DNA of 64,000 nucleotides. It comes from Aeromicrobium sp. PE09-221 (GTDB lineage: Bacteria; Actinomycetota; Actinomycetes; Propionibacteriales; Nocardioidaceae). The stretch's first letter is position 1; every line of letters starts with the position of its first letter. Shown one piece after another: positions 50,312 to 58,741 of the stretch. The stretch spans positions 84,505 to 148,504 of the forward strand of contig NZ_MIJB01000005.1 in the NCBI RefSeq assembly GCF_002174305.1, given 5' to 3'. Position numbers and translations under genes: made by a program. The notes beneath the pieces were generated by a model. It ran no database searches. It saw nothing but the letters and a program-made list of their open reading frames with translations, and had not been told where the DNA came from.

Positions 50312-50800
50312 GTGCCCGTCGTCGAGTCGAGGGTCCTCGTGCCCGTCAGCCCGGACATCGCCTTCGCCGTGTCGCAGACCACCGGCGAGGCACGACTGCG
50401 ATGGGACCCCTTCATCCGTCGCCAACGCTTCATCGGCGGTGCCACCGCTCCGGAGACCGGTGTGCAGACCCTGACCGTCCACCGCCTCGGCTTCCGGATG
50501 GTCAGCGAGTACGTCTCCTACCGGCCTCCGTCGACCGTCGGCATGAAGATGGTCACCGGGCCGTGGTTCTTCGCCAAGCTCGGTGCCGGCTGGCGATTCG
50601 CCGAGGACGGCCCCGGTCGGACGGTGGCGGTCTGGCGGTATAACTTCAGCTGCCGGCCACGATGGCTCGCCCCGCTCGCCGAGCGCATCGGCAGCATGAT
50701 CCTGCAACGCGACATCGACCGGCGCATCCGCGGCTTCGCCCGCGGGTGCAGCGACCGGGTGGTTCTCGAGGCAGCACGAGCCTCAGCCGGGAACGAGTGA
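50312..50800 (+). CDS. SRPBCC (START-like) domain protein
   Basis: This is a 162-residue helix-grip protein of the polyketide cyclase/coenzyme Q-binding type. It starts VVESRVLVPVSPDIAFAVSQTTGEARLRWDPFIRR, a typical SRPBCC opening, and ends with a long amphipathic helix DRRIRGFARGCSDRVVLEAARAS. It would bind a hydrophobic small molecule. GTG is preceded by AGGAG. The function is unknown. Confidence 0.75.
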   Translation: MPVVESRVLVPVSPDIAFAVSQTTGEARLRWDPFIRRQRFIGGATAPETGVQTLTVHRLGFRMVSEYVSYRPPSTVGMKMVTGPWFFAKLGAGWRFAEDGPGRTVAVWRYNFSCRPRWLAPLAERIGSMILQRDIDRRIRGFARGCSDRVVLEAARASAGNE

Positions 50801-50819
50801 CGCGGCGGCTGGCACCGGT

Positions 50820-51677
50820 TCAGGCCAGCCGAGTGAGCTCCACCTCGACGGTCGAATCGACCGCCCCGCGGGTCGCGTAGATGCCCCGCAGGGGCGGCAC
50901 GTCGGCGAACTCCCGGCCGATCCCGAGGGCCACGTGTCGCGGACCGATCGCACCGTCCTCGAGCACGTCGTAGCCCGTCCAGTCGCCATCCCACCACTGC
51001 ACCCAGGCGTACGGCTCCGAGGTGAACGTCTCACCGATCGGCGGATCGTCATCCCCGTGCACATATCCGGAGACGAAGCGCGCCGGTATACCGGCCTGAC
51101 GCAGCGCACCGAGGACCACGTGCACCAGATCGTGCACGACCCCGGCGCGCGCCTCCCAGACCTCGCGCGCGGTCGACGACACATGGGTCGGTGCACCGAG
51201 CCGCTGCAGCTCGGTCCGCACGATCTCCCCCACCGCATGCACATAGTCGGCCGGTGAACCGGACGCCTCACGCAGATCCGTCAACCGCGCGGAGAGTCCC
51301 GCATCGGGATCCGTGACCTCACTGGGCGCCAGATACTCGCAGTGCCGGTCGCGGAGGTCGGCGTCCGCCAAGTCCTCCCAGCCGATGGCATCGACCGCTC
51401 CGGTGTCGACCGGCCCTGTGTCGACCACCGAGGTCGCCGAGACGGTCAGCACCTCGTGCTCCTCGGTGACCTCGAAGGCCGTGACCGTGGTGCCCCAGTA
51501 GTCGCGGTACTCCTGCGACCACGCGCTCGGGTCGATCTCGACCCGCGACCGGATCACCACCTGATCGCCCGTGGTCAGCGGAGTCAGCCGCGCCTCGCTG
51601 TACGTCGCCGCCGAGGCCTCGGCGTACCGGTGGCTCGTCACGTGACGGACACGCCACTGCATCGTGTCGGCACTCAT
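50820..51677 (-). CDS. Transglutaminase-like protein
   Basis: This is a 285-residue transglutaminase/protease-like protein. An N-terminal immunoglobulin-like region (WRVRHVTSHRYAEASAATYSEARLTP) is followed by the catalytic core with cysteine replaced in the usual position by the segment EARAGVVHDLVHVVLGALRQAGIPARFVSGYVHG, the histidine in PYAWVQWWDGDWTGYD and the aspartate after it. In active members the first segment reads G-x-C-xD/H, so peptidase activity is doubtful here. It is the last gene of a three-gene operon with alpha-E and ATP-grasp proteins and overlaps the alpha-E stop by four bases. Confidence 0.85.
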   Translation of the reverse strand: MSADTMQWRVRHVTSHRYAEASAATYSEARLTPLTTGDQVVIRSRVEIDPSAWSQEYRDYWGTTVTAFEVTEEHEVLTVSATSVVDTGPVDTGAVDAIGWEDLADADLRDRHCEYLAPSEVTDPDAGLSARLTDLREASGSPADYVHAVGEIVRTELQRLGAPTHVSSTAREVWEARAGVVHDLVHVVLGALRQAGIPARFVSGYVHGDDDPPIGETFTSEPYAWVQWWDGDWTGYDVLEDGAIGPRHVALGIGREFADVPPLRGIYATRGAVDSTVEVELTRLA

Positions 51678-52600
51678 AGCGACACCCTCCCGGCCCACTC
51701 GTGCCATTCCTCCTGGGCGAAATACCGCGAGGTCAGCGCATCACTGGCCGTACCGCAGGACCGCTGTATCCGCTCCATCTCGAAGGGCAGATTGTCCATG
51801 ATCTCGCCGAGCGGTCGGTACTCCAGCTCCGTGCGCGCCCGTCCCAGCAACCGCTGCGCCTCATCGGCGAAGCCGGCACGGCGGCCGCTGCGCTCGAGCC
51901 TCTCTAGGGCCAGCTCCGCCTCCATCAGCGCCGAGACGACCGAGCGCGGGAACCACCGGTCCAGCAGCATGTACTCCGCCGCCGCGCGATCGGCCTCGAT
52001 CCCGCGATAGGTCCGGATGAAGCTCTCGTATCCGCTGCACGCCCGCAGAGTGTTCGACCAGGCGACCTGCGCCCCACTGCTCGCGGCCGCGGCGAGGATG
52101 CGGGCCGTCATGTCGGCGCGCTCCAGGCTGCGCCCGAGGCTGTAGAAGTACCAGCCCTGATCGCGCGGCATGGTGTCCTCCGCGATGCCGGTGATCATGG
52201 CCGTCCGGCCGCGCACCCACGCGAACATCTCCGGCGGCCGCATCGAGGTGGCCATCGGCACGCCCTGCCAGGTGGCGTTGATCGCCGACCAGATGTCCGT
52301 GGAGATGGTCTCGCGCGTGCTGCGCGCGGCTTCGCGCAGACCGCCGATGACGGCCACGATCGACGAGGAGGAGGACGCGTCCAGGGCGAGCAGTTGGAGG
52401 ATCGACCATCGATTGGGGACTCCGTCGAAGTCCTCGATGCCCATCACGGTGAGCAGCTGATCGCACACCGCGACCTCGTCGAGGCCCGGGTCCTCGACCA
52501 GCACCTGCATCTGCACGTCGAGCAGGCGGGCGGTGTCGTCGGCCCGCTCGACATAGCGGCCGATCCAGAACAGCGACTCCGCGATCCGGCTCAGCATCAC
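51674..52600 (-). CDS. Alpha-E domain protein
   Basis: This is a 308-residue all-helical protein of the Alpha-E (PF04168) family. It begins MMLSRIAESLFWIGRYVERADDTARLLDVQMQVL, the most conserved part, and has the later conserved GWYFYSLGRSLERADMTARILAAA. It always accompanies a circularly permuted ATP-grasp ligase and a transglutaminase, as here. It is thought to act with them in making or processing a peptide-like product, but the product has not been established. Confidence 0.9.
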   Translation of the reverse strand: MMLSRIAESLFWIGRYVERADDTARLLDVQMQVLVEDPGLDEVAVCDQLLTVMGIEDFDGVPNRWSILQLLALDASSSSSIVAVIGGLREAARSTRETISTDIWSAINATWQGVPMATSMRPPEMFAWVRGRTAMITGIAEDTMPRDQGWYFYSLGRSLERADMTARILAAAASSGAQVAWSNTLRACSGYESFIRTYRGIEADRAAAEYMLLDRWFPRSVVSALMEAELALERLERSGRRAGFADEAQRLLGRARTELEYRPLGEIMDNLPFEMERIQRSCGTASDALTSRYFAQEEWHEWAGRVSL

Positions 52601-54102
52601 ACATCACCTCCGGACTGCGACTGCTCCTCGAGCAGCAGCTCGGTCTCCTCGGCCTCGGCCGATTCGGCGTCGCGGGCGAGGATCCAGGTGTCCTTGGAGC
52701 CGCCACCGCGCGAGGAGTTGACGATGAGCTCTCCCTCCGGGAGCGCCACGCGGGTCAGCCCGCCGGGCAGCACCCACACCTCGTCGCCGTCGTTCACCGC
52801 GAAAGGCCGCAGATCTACGTGGCGGGGCCGGATGCCGTCCTCGACGAGGGTCGGCACCGTCGACAGCGACACCACGGGCTGCGCGATCCAGTCGCGGGGA
52901 TCGGCGAGGATCTTGCCGCGGACCTCCTCCAGCTCGGCGGGACTCGCCGCCGGCCCGATGACGATGCCCTTGCCACCCGAGCCGTCGACGGGTTTGAGCA
53001 CCAGCTCGTCGAGCCGGTCGAGGACCTCCTCGCGCTCGTCGGAATCGCCGAGACGCCAGGTGTCGACATTGCGCAGGATCGGTTCCTGACCGAGGTAGTA
53101 CCTGATCAGATCAGGAACATAGGTATAGAGCAGCTTGTCATCGGCAACACCATTGCCGACCGCATTGGCGATCGTGACATTGCCCGCGCGGGCGGCGTTG
53201 ATGAGACCGGGCACGCCCAGCGCGGAGTCGGCCCGGAACTGCACCGGGTCGAGGAACTCGTCATCAAGCCGCCGATAGATGACGTGGACGGGCGCGAGCC
53301 CGGCGGTGGTGCGCATCATGACGCGCCCCGCATGACAGACGAGGTCGCGGCCCTCGACCAGCTCGACGCCCATCGTGCGCGCGAGCAGCGTGTGCTCGAA
53401 ATAGGCCGAGTTGTAGACACCGGGGGTCAGCACGACGACCGTGGGATCGTTCACGCCCGCCGGCGCGGCGGCGCGCAGGGCGTGCAGCAGGGCCCGGGAG
53501 TACCGCGCGACCGGACGGATCCGGTGGTCGGCGAAGACCTCCGGGAGGGCGGCCGACATCGCGCGGCGGTTGGTCATCACATAGGAGACACCGGAGGGAA
53601 CTCGGACATTGTCCTCCAGCACACGGAACTCGCCGCCCTCGTCGCGGATCAGGTCCACCCCCGCCACATGGACGCGCACGCCGTTCGCCGGATCCACTCC
53701 GGCCACGACCCGGTGATAGTGGGGGGATGTCATGACCGTCTCGCGGGGCACTACCCCGTCGCTGAACAGCTCACCGGGACCGTAAGCATCGGCGAGGAAG
53801 GCCTCCAGTGCTTTGACCCGCTGCTGGACCCCGGCGTCGACGGTCTCCCACGCCTCAGCCTCGATGATGCGCGGCACGATGTCGAGCGGGAAGGGCCGTT
53901 CCTCACCCGCCACGCCGAAGGTGATCCCCTGCTCCAGATAGGAGGAGGCGAGGGAGTCGGCCCGCTGGCGCACGTCCTCGGTGCCCATCTCGCCGAAGGC
54001 CTCCGCGATGCCGGAGTACAGCTCGCGCAGGCCGGCGCCGGTGAACATCTCGTCGTACCCGGCGAGCGGCCCGTATCCGTCGAAGAGTCGTCCGTCCGTC
54101 AC
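52597..54102 (-). CDS. Circularly permuted ATP-grasp protein
   Basis: This 501-residue protein has the CP-ATP-grasp fold. Conserved blocks are DIVPRIIEAEAWETVDAGVQQRVKALEAFLADAYG near residue 75, VLEDNVRVPSGVSYVMTNRRAM near residue 165, VELVEGRDLVCHAGRVMMRT, NAVGNGVADDKLLYTYVPDLIRYYLGQEPIL and LVLKPVDGSGGKGIVIGPAAS, which is the ATP-grasp loop. It is the first gene of the alpha-E/transglutaminase operon. It should form an amide bond using ATP, with unknown acceptor and donor. Confidence 0.92.
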   Translation of the reverse strand: MTDGRLFDGYGPLAGYDEMFTGAGLRELYSGIAEAFGEMGTEDVRQRADSLASSYLEQGITFGVAGEERPFPLDIVPRIIEAEAWETVDAGVQQRVKALEAFLADAYGPGELFSDGVVPRETVMTSPHYHRVVAGVDPANGVRVHVAGVDLIRDEGGEFRVLEDNVRVPSGVSYVMTNRRAMSAALPEVFADHRIRPVARYSRALLHALRAAAPAGVNDPTVVVLTPGVYNSAYFEHTLLARTMGVELVEGRDLVCHAGRVMMRTTAGLAPVHVIYRRLDDEFLDPVQFRADSALGVPGLINAARAGNVTIANAVGNGVADDKLLYTYVPDLIRYYLGQEPILRNVDTWRLGDSDEREEVLDRLDELVLKPVDGSGGKGIVIGPAASPAELEEVRGKILADPRDWIAQPVVSLSTVPTLVEDGIRPRHVDLRPFAVNDGDEVWVLPGGLTRVALPEGELIVNSSRGGGSKDTWILARDAESAEAEETELLLEEQSQSGGDV

Positions 54103-54227
54103 GCGGACCAGCCTAGGGCGGATCCGTGTCCAGCACTTTTCGAGGAGATTCCGGGCGACGCTTTCACCTGAAGGATGCCTCCCGTCAGCACCGAGCGGTT
54201 ACGATGCGTAGCGGAAAGGGTACGCAG

Positions 54228-54662
54228 ATGGGCGATGTGCTGGTACTCAACGCGAGTTACGAGCCGCTGCAACGCGTCTCCCTGCGGCACGCCATCAAGA
54301 TGCTCGTCCGCGAGGTCGCCGTCATCGAGGAGGCCGATGGCACGAGCTTCGGCCCGTTCCCCCGCCCCACCGTGCTGCGTCTCGTACGCTATGTGGTCAC
54401 CGCGTGGATGCACCGTCCCGGACGACTCTGCACCAAGAGCGCGATCAAGGCCCGCGACCGGCAGCGGTGCGGCTACTGCGGCGGTCGTGCCGAGACCGTC
54501 GATCACATCCTGCCCCGGTCGCGCGGCGGCACGCTGTCATGGGAGAACGCCGTCGCGGCATGTCTGCGCTGCAACCATCGCAAGGCCGATCGGACCCCCG
54601 AAGAGGCCGGGATGATGCTGCTGATCGTGCCCGCCGAGCCGCGCCGTGCCCTGCCCGGTTGA
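54228..54662 (+). CDS. HNH endonuclease
   Basis: This 144-residue protein has the HNH fold. The zinc-binding and catalytic region is RCGYCGGRAETVDHILPRSRGGTLSWENAVAACLRCNHRKADRTPEEAGM, in which CxxC pairs frame the DH and N residues. The N-terminal half, VLVLNASYEPLQRVSLRHAIKMLVREVAVIEE, is typical of a widely conserved actinobacterial chromosomal HNH protein rather than of a mobile element. ATG 54228 is supported by AAAGGG. Its cellular role is not known. Confidence 0.9.
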   Translation: MGDVLVLNASYEPLQRVSLRHAIKMLVREVAVIEEADGTSFGPFPRPTVLRLVRYVVTAWMHRPGRLCTKSAIKARDRQRCGYCGGRAETVDHILPRSRGGTLSWENAVAACLRCNHRKADRTPEEAGMMLLIVPAEPRRALPG

Positions 54663-54731
54663 CGCCGGGCGTCGAGCGAGATCCCTCCACTGACGAGGGT
54701 CGCAGCGAGACGCTAGTCACACTCAAGAAGG

Positions 54732-54748
54732 GAAGGCTTACCTTAGTA
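54732..54748 (+). promoter_or_regulatory. Iron box (IdeR/DtxR-like) before a siderophore-interacting gene
   Basis: GAAGGCTTACCTTAGTA contains AAGGCTTACCTTA, close to the IdeR/DtxR consensus TTAGGTTAGGCTAACCTAA over its 3' half. It lies 23-39 bases before the ATG, where a bound repressor would block transcription when iron is plentiful. Confidence 0.7.
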
Positions 54749-54770
54749 TATGAGCAACTGAGGAGGTCCT

Positions 54771-55592
54771 ATGGCAGTTCGCGCGAGTGCGATGGTCAAG
54801 CCGGCGCGACGAACGCTGTTGCACCTGCAGGTGCTGCGCTCGACCCAACTGAGCCCGCACTTCCGCCGGGTCACCGTGGGCGGCGGCGATATCGACGGGT
54901 TCACCCCGATGGGCTTCGACCAGTGGTTCCGATTGTTCCTCCCCACGGGCAACGCCGCCGCCCTCGATCGCATCCCCGCCAAGGCCCATGAGACCCTCGG
55001 ATACCTGCGCTATCTGGCGATGAGCGATCGTCCGCTGATGCGCAACTACACTGTGCGCGGCCACCGCGCTCTGAGCACCCACGGACCTCAGATCGATATC
55101 GACTTCGTCGTGCATGGGCCCACCGATGATCCCACGCGGAGCGCCGCGGCCTGGGCCGCTCACTGCTCACCGGGAGACCGGCTGGCGATCATCGACGAGG
55201 GGATCGGGTTCAACCCCGAACGAGGCGTCGATGATGTCCTCCTCGTGGCCGACGAGACCGGACTCCCGGCGATGAGCGGCATCCTGGCCTCGCTCCCCGC
55301 CTCCGCCCGTGGGCTCGCCGTCTGCGAGGTGCCCGATGCCGAGGACCGACTCGAGGTGGAGTCCCCGCGAGGAGTGGAGGTGCGCTACCTCGTCCGCGCT
55401 CACGACACCCCCGTCGGCCAGCAGGCCCTTTCCGCGGTGGACGGCGGCGGCGTCCCCGGGCACGCGTGGGTCGCGGGCGAGCAGGGTCTCGTGTCCGGCG
55501 CCCGGCGGGCTCTGGTGGGCCGCGGACTTTCCACCGGGCAGATCAGCTTCTGCAGTTACTGGAAGCTGCCCCGCCACCAGCGGGTCGGCTGA
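54771..55592 (+). CDS. Siderophore-interacting protein (second)
   Basis: This is a 273-residue SIP-family flavoprotein. The FAD domain reads LSPHFRRVTVGGGDIDGFTPMGFDQWFRLFLP, with MRNYTVRGHR as the conserved flavin-contacting motif and DIDFVVHG after it. The C-terminal domain has VLLVADETGLPAMSGILASLP and ends FCSYWKLPRHQRVG. It would reduce ferric siderophores in the cytoplasm. AGGAGG precedes the ATG, and an iron box lies upstream. Confidence 0.92.
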   Translation: MAVRASAMVKPARRTLLHLQVLRSTQLSPHFRRVTVGGGDIDGFTPMGFDQWFRLFLPTGNAAALDRIPAKAHETLGYLRYLAMSDRPLMRNYTVRGHRALSTHGPQIDIDFVVHGPTDDPTRSAAAWAAHCSPGDRLAIIDEGIGFNPERGVDDVLLVADETGLPAMSGILASLPASARGLAVCEVPDAEDRLEVESPRGVEVRYLVRAHDTPVGQQALSAVDGGGVPGHAWVAGEQGLVSGARRALVGRGLSTGQISFCSYWKLPRHQRVG

Positions 55593-55621
55593 CGCACCCG
55601 CACACGGCTGGGACGCGGCCG

Positions 55622-55627
55622 TAGGCT
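55622..55627 (+). promoter_or_regulatory. TAGGCT -10 element before the DUF368 gene
   Basis: TAGGCT sits eight bases before the GTG start codon and no Shine-Dalgarno sequence is present, so a leaderless transcript is likely. Confidence 0.45.
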
Positions 55628-55635
55628 GGTGCCCC

Positions 55636-56538
55636 GTGCGTCCCACTCGAACCCTGCTCGACATCGTCCGCGGCGGATTCATCGGCATCGTCGAGATCGT
55701 GCCCGGTGTCAGCGGCGGCACCGTCGCGCTGATCATCGGGCTCTATGAGACCCTCATCGACTCCGCTGGCCACCTCGCCCGCGGACTCCTGCGCCTCGTG
55801 GCTGATCCGCTACGCGGCCGGGGAACCGCCCGGGCGCGGCACGATCTCGGCGCCGTTCAGTGGGGGGTGGTGCTGCCGGTGGTCATCGGCATGGCGGTCG
55901 CCGTGATCACCGCCGCTCGCCTGCTGGCCCCGGTCATCGAGGACCACCCGGTCGAGGCGCGGGCCTTCTTCGCCGGTCTCATCCTGATCTCGATCGCCGT
56001 GCCCGCGCGCATGGTGGGTGGACGCTGGCGTGTCCGGGAAGTGGGGCTGGCGGTGCTCGGCGCGGTGACTGCCTTCCTCGTCACCGGCATCCCACCCGCC
56101 ACCATCGAGGATCCGCCGCTGTGGATCGTGGGACTCGCTGCGGCCATCGCGATCTGCGCCTTGGTGATGCCGGGTCTCTCTGGCTCGTTCATCCTGCTCG
56201 TGCTCGGTCTGTACGCGCCCACCCTCGAGGCGCTCAACGACCGGGACCTCGCCTATATCGCCGTATTCGGCCTCGGTGCCGTCTTCGGCCTCGGCGGATT
56301 CGTTCAAGTGCTGCGCTGGCTGCTGCGCGAGCACCGGCGCATCACCCTGGCCATCATGACCGGCCTGATGGCGGGCTCACTGCGGGCGCTCTGGCCCTGG
56401 CAGACCGATGAGTCAGCACTGCTCGCGCCGAGCGGATCGCTGGCGACACCGGTGGCCCTCTTCGCCGGCGGCGCCGCGCTGGTGCTGACGCTGCTGATCG
56501 CCGAGGCACTGGTGCACCGACGACGCGCCGCTGTCTGA
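55636..56538 (+). CDS. DUF368 membrane protein, probable undecaprenyl phosphate translocase
   Basis: This is a 300-residue membrane protein with about eight helices. It has the DUF368 double motif VEIVPGVSGGTVALIIGLYETLI near residue 17 and VMPGLSGSFILLVLGLYAPTLEAL near residue 178. DUF368 proteins (PopT) and DedA proteins have been shown to return undecaprenyl phosphate across the membrane for reuse in wall synthesis, so this assignment follows the family. GTG at 55636 is the family-consistent start. It is located between two siderophore-interacting genes without an obvious functional link. Confidence 0.88.
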   Translation: MRPTRTLLDIVRGGFIGIVEIVPGVSGGTVALIIGLYETLIDSAGHLARGLLRLVADPLRGRGTARARHDLGAVQWGVVLPVVIGMAVAVITAARLLAPVIEDHPVEARAFFAGLILISIAVPARMVGGRWRVREVGLAVLGAVTAFLVTGIPPATIEDPPLWIVGLAAAIAICALVMPGLSGSFILLVLGLYAPTLEALNDRDLAYIAVFGLGAVFGLGGFVQVLRWLLREHRRITLAIMTGLMAGSLRALWPWQTDESALLAPSGSLATPVALFAGGAALVLTLLIAEALVHRRRAAV

Positions 56539-56636
56539 ACCGACTGACCGGCGCTCCGGCGGTGGGCCATACCGCACTGCCACCCGGGCCAAGAGAGAAA
56601 GGACGCTAACCTACCGCCTAGCGCAGGGGGCACGGC

Positions 56637-57518
56637 CTAGAGACCGGCGCGCTCGTAGATGTCCTCGAGGTCATCGAGATACCGGCCCTCGTCACCCGCG
56701 GCACGCTCATAGGCAGCCATCGCCTCGGCCGTGACCTCGTCAGCGACCGCGACATAACGCGCATTCCAGACCTCCGCATCGAACTTCCAGTATCCGCAGG
56801 TGTAGAAATCCGCCTGCGGCCAGCCGAGCTCACGGCGCAGGCGCTTGCGTACCGCCCGGCTAGCCGCCGCCTCGCCCGCGAGCCAGACATAGCGGTCGTC
56901 CTCGGGAAGCTCGCGATCGCAGACCGCCGAGACGAGCGCATCGCCGATCCGCGTCTCATCGGCCACCACCTGCCAGGTGACGTCGAGATCGGCCGCACTG
57001 GGCAGGGGGATCTCGTCCGCGGCATCTGTGAGCACCACATGGGCCTCGACGCGCACTCCCGGCTCCGCCCCACGAAGGATCCGGGCGAGCGCCGGGACTC
57101 CGGTGATATCGCAAACGAGCAGTTGCCAGCCCACGTCCGGGCGCGGTTTGTACAAGCCGTGCGGGTCGATCACGGCGACCTCGTCGCCGATCGCGCAGCT
57201 CCGCGCCCAGTCCGACCCGAGCCCGGTGTCGTGCAGGGCGATGTCGAGATCGATCTGCACATCGCCGTCGACGATGCGGTGATCGGAGATCGTGTAGACC
57301 CGCGGCTCCGGCGGGGTGACATCTTCGGGGAAGCTCCACCCCCGCCGCCCTCCCATGATCGGCATCACGAGCTCGTGCCCCGGCAGGGGGATGAAGACCC
57401 GGATGTACTCATCGGGGATATCGGTCGAGGTCCATCCGTCGAGACCACCGAGGGTGATGGTCACCAGATGCGGGGTGAGCTGCCGCCGACCCCGCACGAC
57501 AGCGCGATAGGAGTTCAC
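56637..57518 (-). CDS. Siderophore-interacting protein (third)
   Basis: This is a 293-residue SIP-family flavoprotein. It shows LVTITLGGLDGWTSTDIPDEYIRVFIPL, the flavin-binding PRVYTISDHRIVDGDVQIDLDIALHD, and the NAD-domain DVGWQLLVCDITGVPALARILRG. The C terminus has YTCGYWKFDAEVWNARY. It would release iron from siderophores like the other two copies. GTG is the start, with a TAGGCT -10 element seven bases upstream and an IdeR-like box over it, so the gene is probably leaderless and iron-repressed. Confidence 0.92.
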   Translation of the reverse strand: MNSYRAVVRGRRQLTPHLVTITLGGLDGWTSTDIPDEYIRVFIPLPGHELVMPIMGGRRGWSFPEDVTPPEPRVYTISDHRIVDGDVQIDLDIALHDTGLGSDWARSCAIGDEVAVIDPHGLYKPRPDVGWQLLVCDITGVPALARILRGAEPGVRVEAHVVLTDAADEIPLPSAADLDVTWQVVADETRIGDALVSAVCDRELPEDDRYVWLAGEAAASRAVRKRLRRELGWPQADFYTCGYWKFDAEVWNARYVAVADEVTAEAMAAYERAAGDEGRYLDDLEDIYERAGL

Positions 57519-57532
57519 TTAGGGAAGCCTAA
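57519..57532 (-). promoter_or_regulatory. Iron box over the -10 region of the third SIP gene
   Basis: TTAGG-GAAG-CCTAA is a perfect inverted repeat at 57519-57532 that fits the core of IdeR/DtxR sites. It abuts the GTG start and overlaps the minus-strand TAGGCT -10 element (57526-57531), an ideal place for repression. Confidence 0.75.
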
Positions 57533-57592
57533 GCATGATGGTCCGAAGGATCAAGTGGGCGCCGCTCGCGGCCGCTGTCAGCCGCCGGGCCG

Positions 57593-57598
57593 GTAGCC
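57593..57598 (+). promoter_or_regulatory. TAGCCT -10 element before femX
   Basis: TAGCCT lies eight bases before the GTG start of the FemX gene and no Shine-Dalgarno site intervenes, again suggesting a leaderless mRNA. Confidence 0.45.
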
Positions 57599-57606
57599 TC
57601 GGTCGG

Positions 57607-58728
57607 GTGAAGTCCTCTCTCCAGGTGCGTGCGATCCCGACCCACGACCACCTCGCCTTCATCGCGAGCCGGCGGTCCGTCAGCTTCCTGCAGACTCCCG
57701 CATGGGCGACGGTCAAGGGCGAATGGCGCGGCGAGTCCCTCGGCTGGTTCTCCGGAGACGAACTGGTCGGCGCGGGCCTCGTCCTCTACCGCCAGGTGCC
57801 GAAACTGAAGCGCTACCTGGCCTATCTGCCCGAGGGCCCAGAGCTGGACTGGACCGGTGGCGATCTCGACGACGCGCTCGCGGCCGTCGCCGCCTATCTG
57901 AAGTCACAGGGCGCGTTCGGTATCCGCATGGGGCCGCCCGTGGTCACCCGGCGCTGGTCCGCGACCACCATCAAGGCCGCCCTCGCCGATCCCGTGCTCA
58001 CCCATCTGGGCGATGTCCCGGCCGATGAGCAGGACACCGAGGCGCTCGCGATCGCCGACCGGTTGCGCTCACTCGGTTGGCGCGAGCTGTCGACCGACGG
58101 AGGATTCGCCGCCGGGCAGCCGAAGTACAACTTCCAGATCCCCCTCGCGGGACGCACCGAGGATGACCTCCTCGCCGCCATGAACCAGCAGTGGCGCCGC
58201 AATATCCGCAAGGCAGCCAAGGTGGGCGTGGAGGTGACCCGAGGCGGACGCGACGATCTCGCCGCCTTCCACGCCGTCTACGTCGAGACCGCCGAACGCG
58301 ATCACTTCACCCCGCGGCCGCTCTCCTACTTCGAGACGATGTGGGACGCCCTCACCGAGGAGGACCCCGACCGCCTGAGTCTCTACCTCGCTCACCACGA
58401 GGGGGATCTCGTCGCCGCCACCACCCTCGTCCAGGTCGGCGAGCACGCCTGGTACTCCTATGGCGCGTCGACCTCGGCCAAGCGCGATGTGCGCGGCTCC
58501 AATGCGATCCAGTGGCAGATGATCCGCGATGCACTGGCTCGGGGCGCGACCGTCTACGACCTGCGCGGCATCACCGAGACCCTCGACGAGGACGACCCTC
58601 ACGTCGGCCTGATCCGCTTCAAGGTCGGCACCGGCGGTGAGGCCACCGAATACCTCGGTGAATGGGATCTACCGTTGAATCGCGCGCTCTACGCCGGATT
58701 CACCGCCTACCTGCGCCGACGCGGCTGA
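57607..58728 (+). CDS. FemABX-type peptidoglycan bridge aminoacyltransferase
   Basis: This is a 373-residue member of the FemABX family, built of two GNAT-like domains. Recognisable parts are VSFLQTPAWATVKGEWRGESLGWF near the N terminus, LAAMNQQWRRNIRKAAKVGVEVTRGG near residue 200 and VYDLRGITETLDEDDPHVGLIRFKVGTGGEATEYLGEWDLPLN at the C terminus. It adds an amino acid from aminoacyl-tRNA to the stem peptide of lipid II. The next gene, an alanine-racemase-like enzyme, begins 13 bases later, so they may serve wall cross-bridge synthesis together. GTG 57607 was preferred over an upstream ATG. Confidence 0.9.
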   Translation: MKSSLQVRAIPTHDHLAFIASRRSVSFLQTPAWATVKGEWRGESLGWFSGDELVGAGLVLYRQVPKLKRYLAYLPEGPELDWTGGDLDDALAAVAAYLKSQGAFGIRMGPPVVTRRWSATTIKAALADPVLTHLGDVPADEQDTEALAIADRLRSLGWRELSTDGGFAAGQPKYNFQIPLAGRTEDDLLAAMNQQWRRNIRKAAKVGVEVTRGGRDDLAAFHAVYVETAERDHFTPRPLSYFETMWDALTEEDPDRLSLYLAHHEGDLVAATTLVQVGEHAWYSYGASTSAKRDVRGSNAIQWQMIRDALARGATVYDLRGITETLDEDDPHVGLIRFKVGTGGEATEYLGEWDLPLNRALYAGFTAYLRRRG

Positions 58729-58741
58729 TCGGGAGGACACC

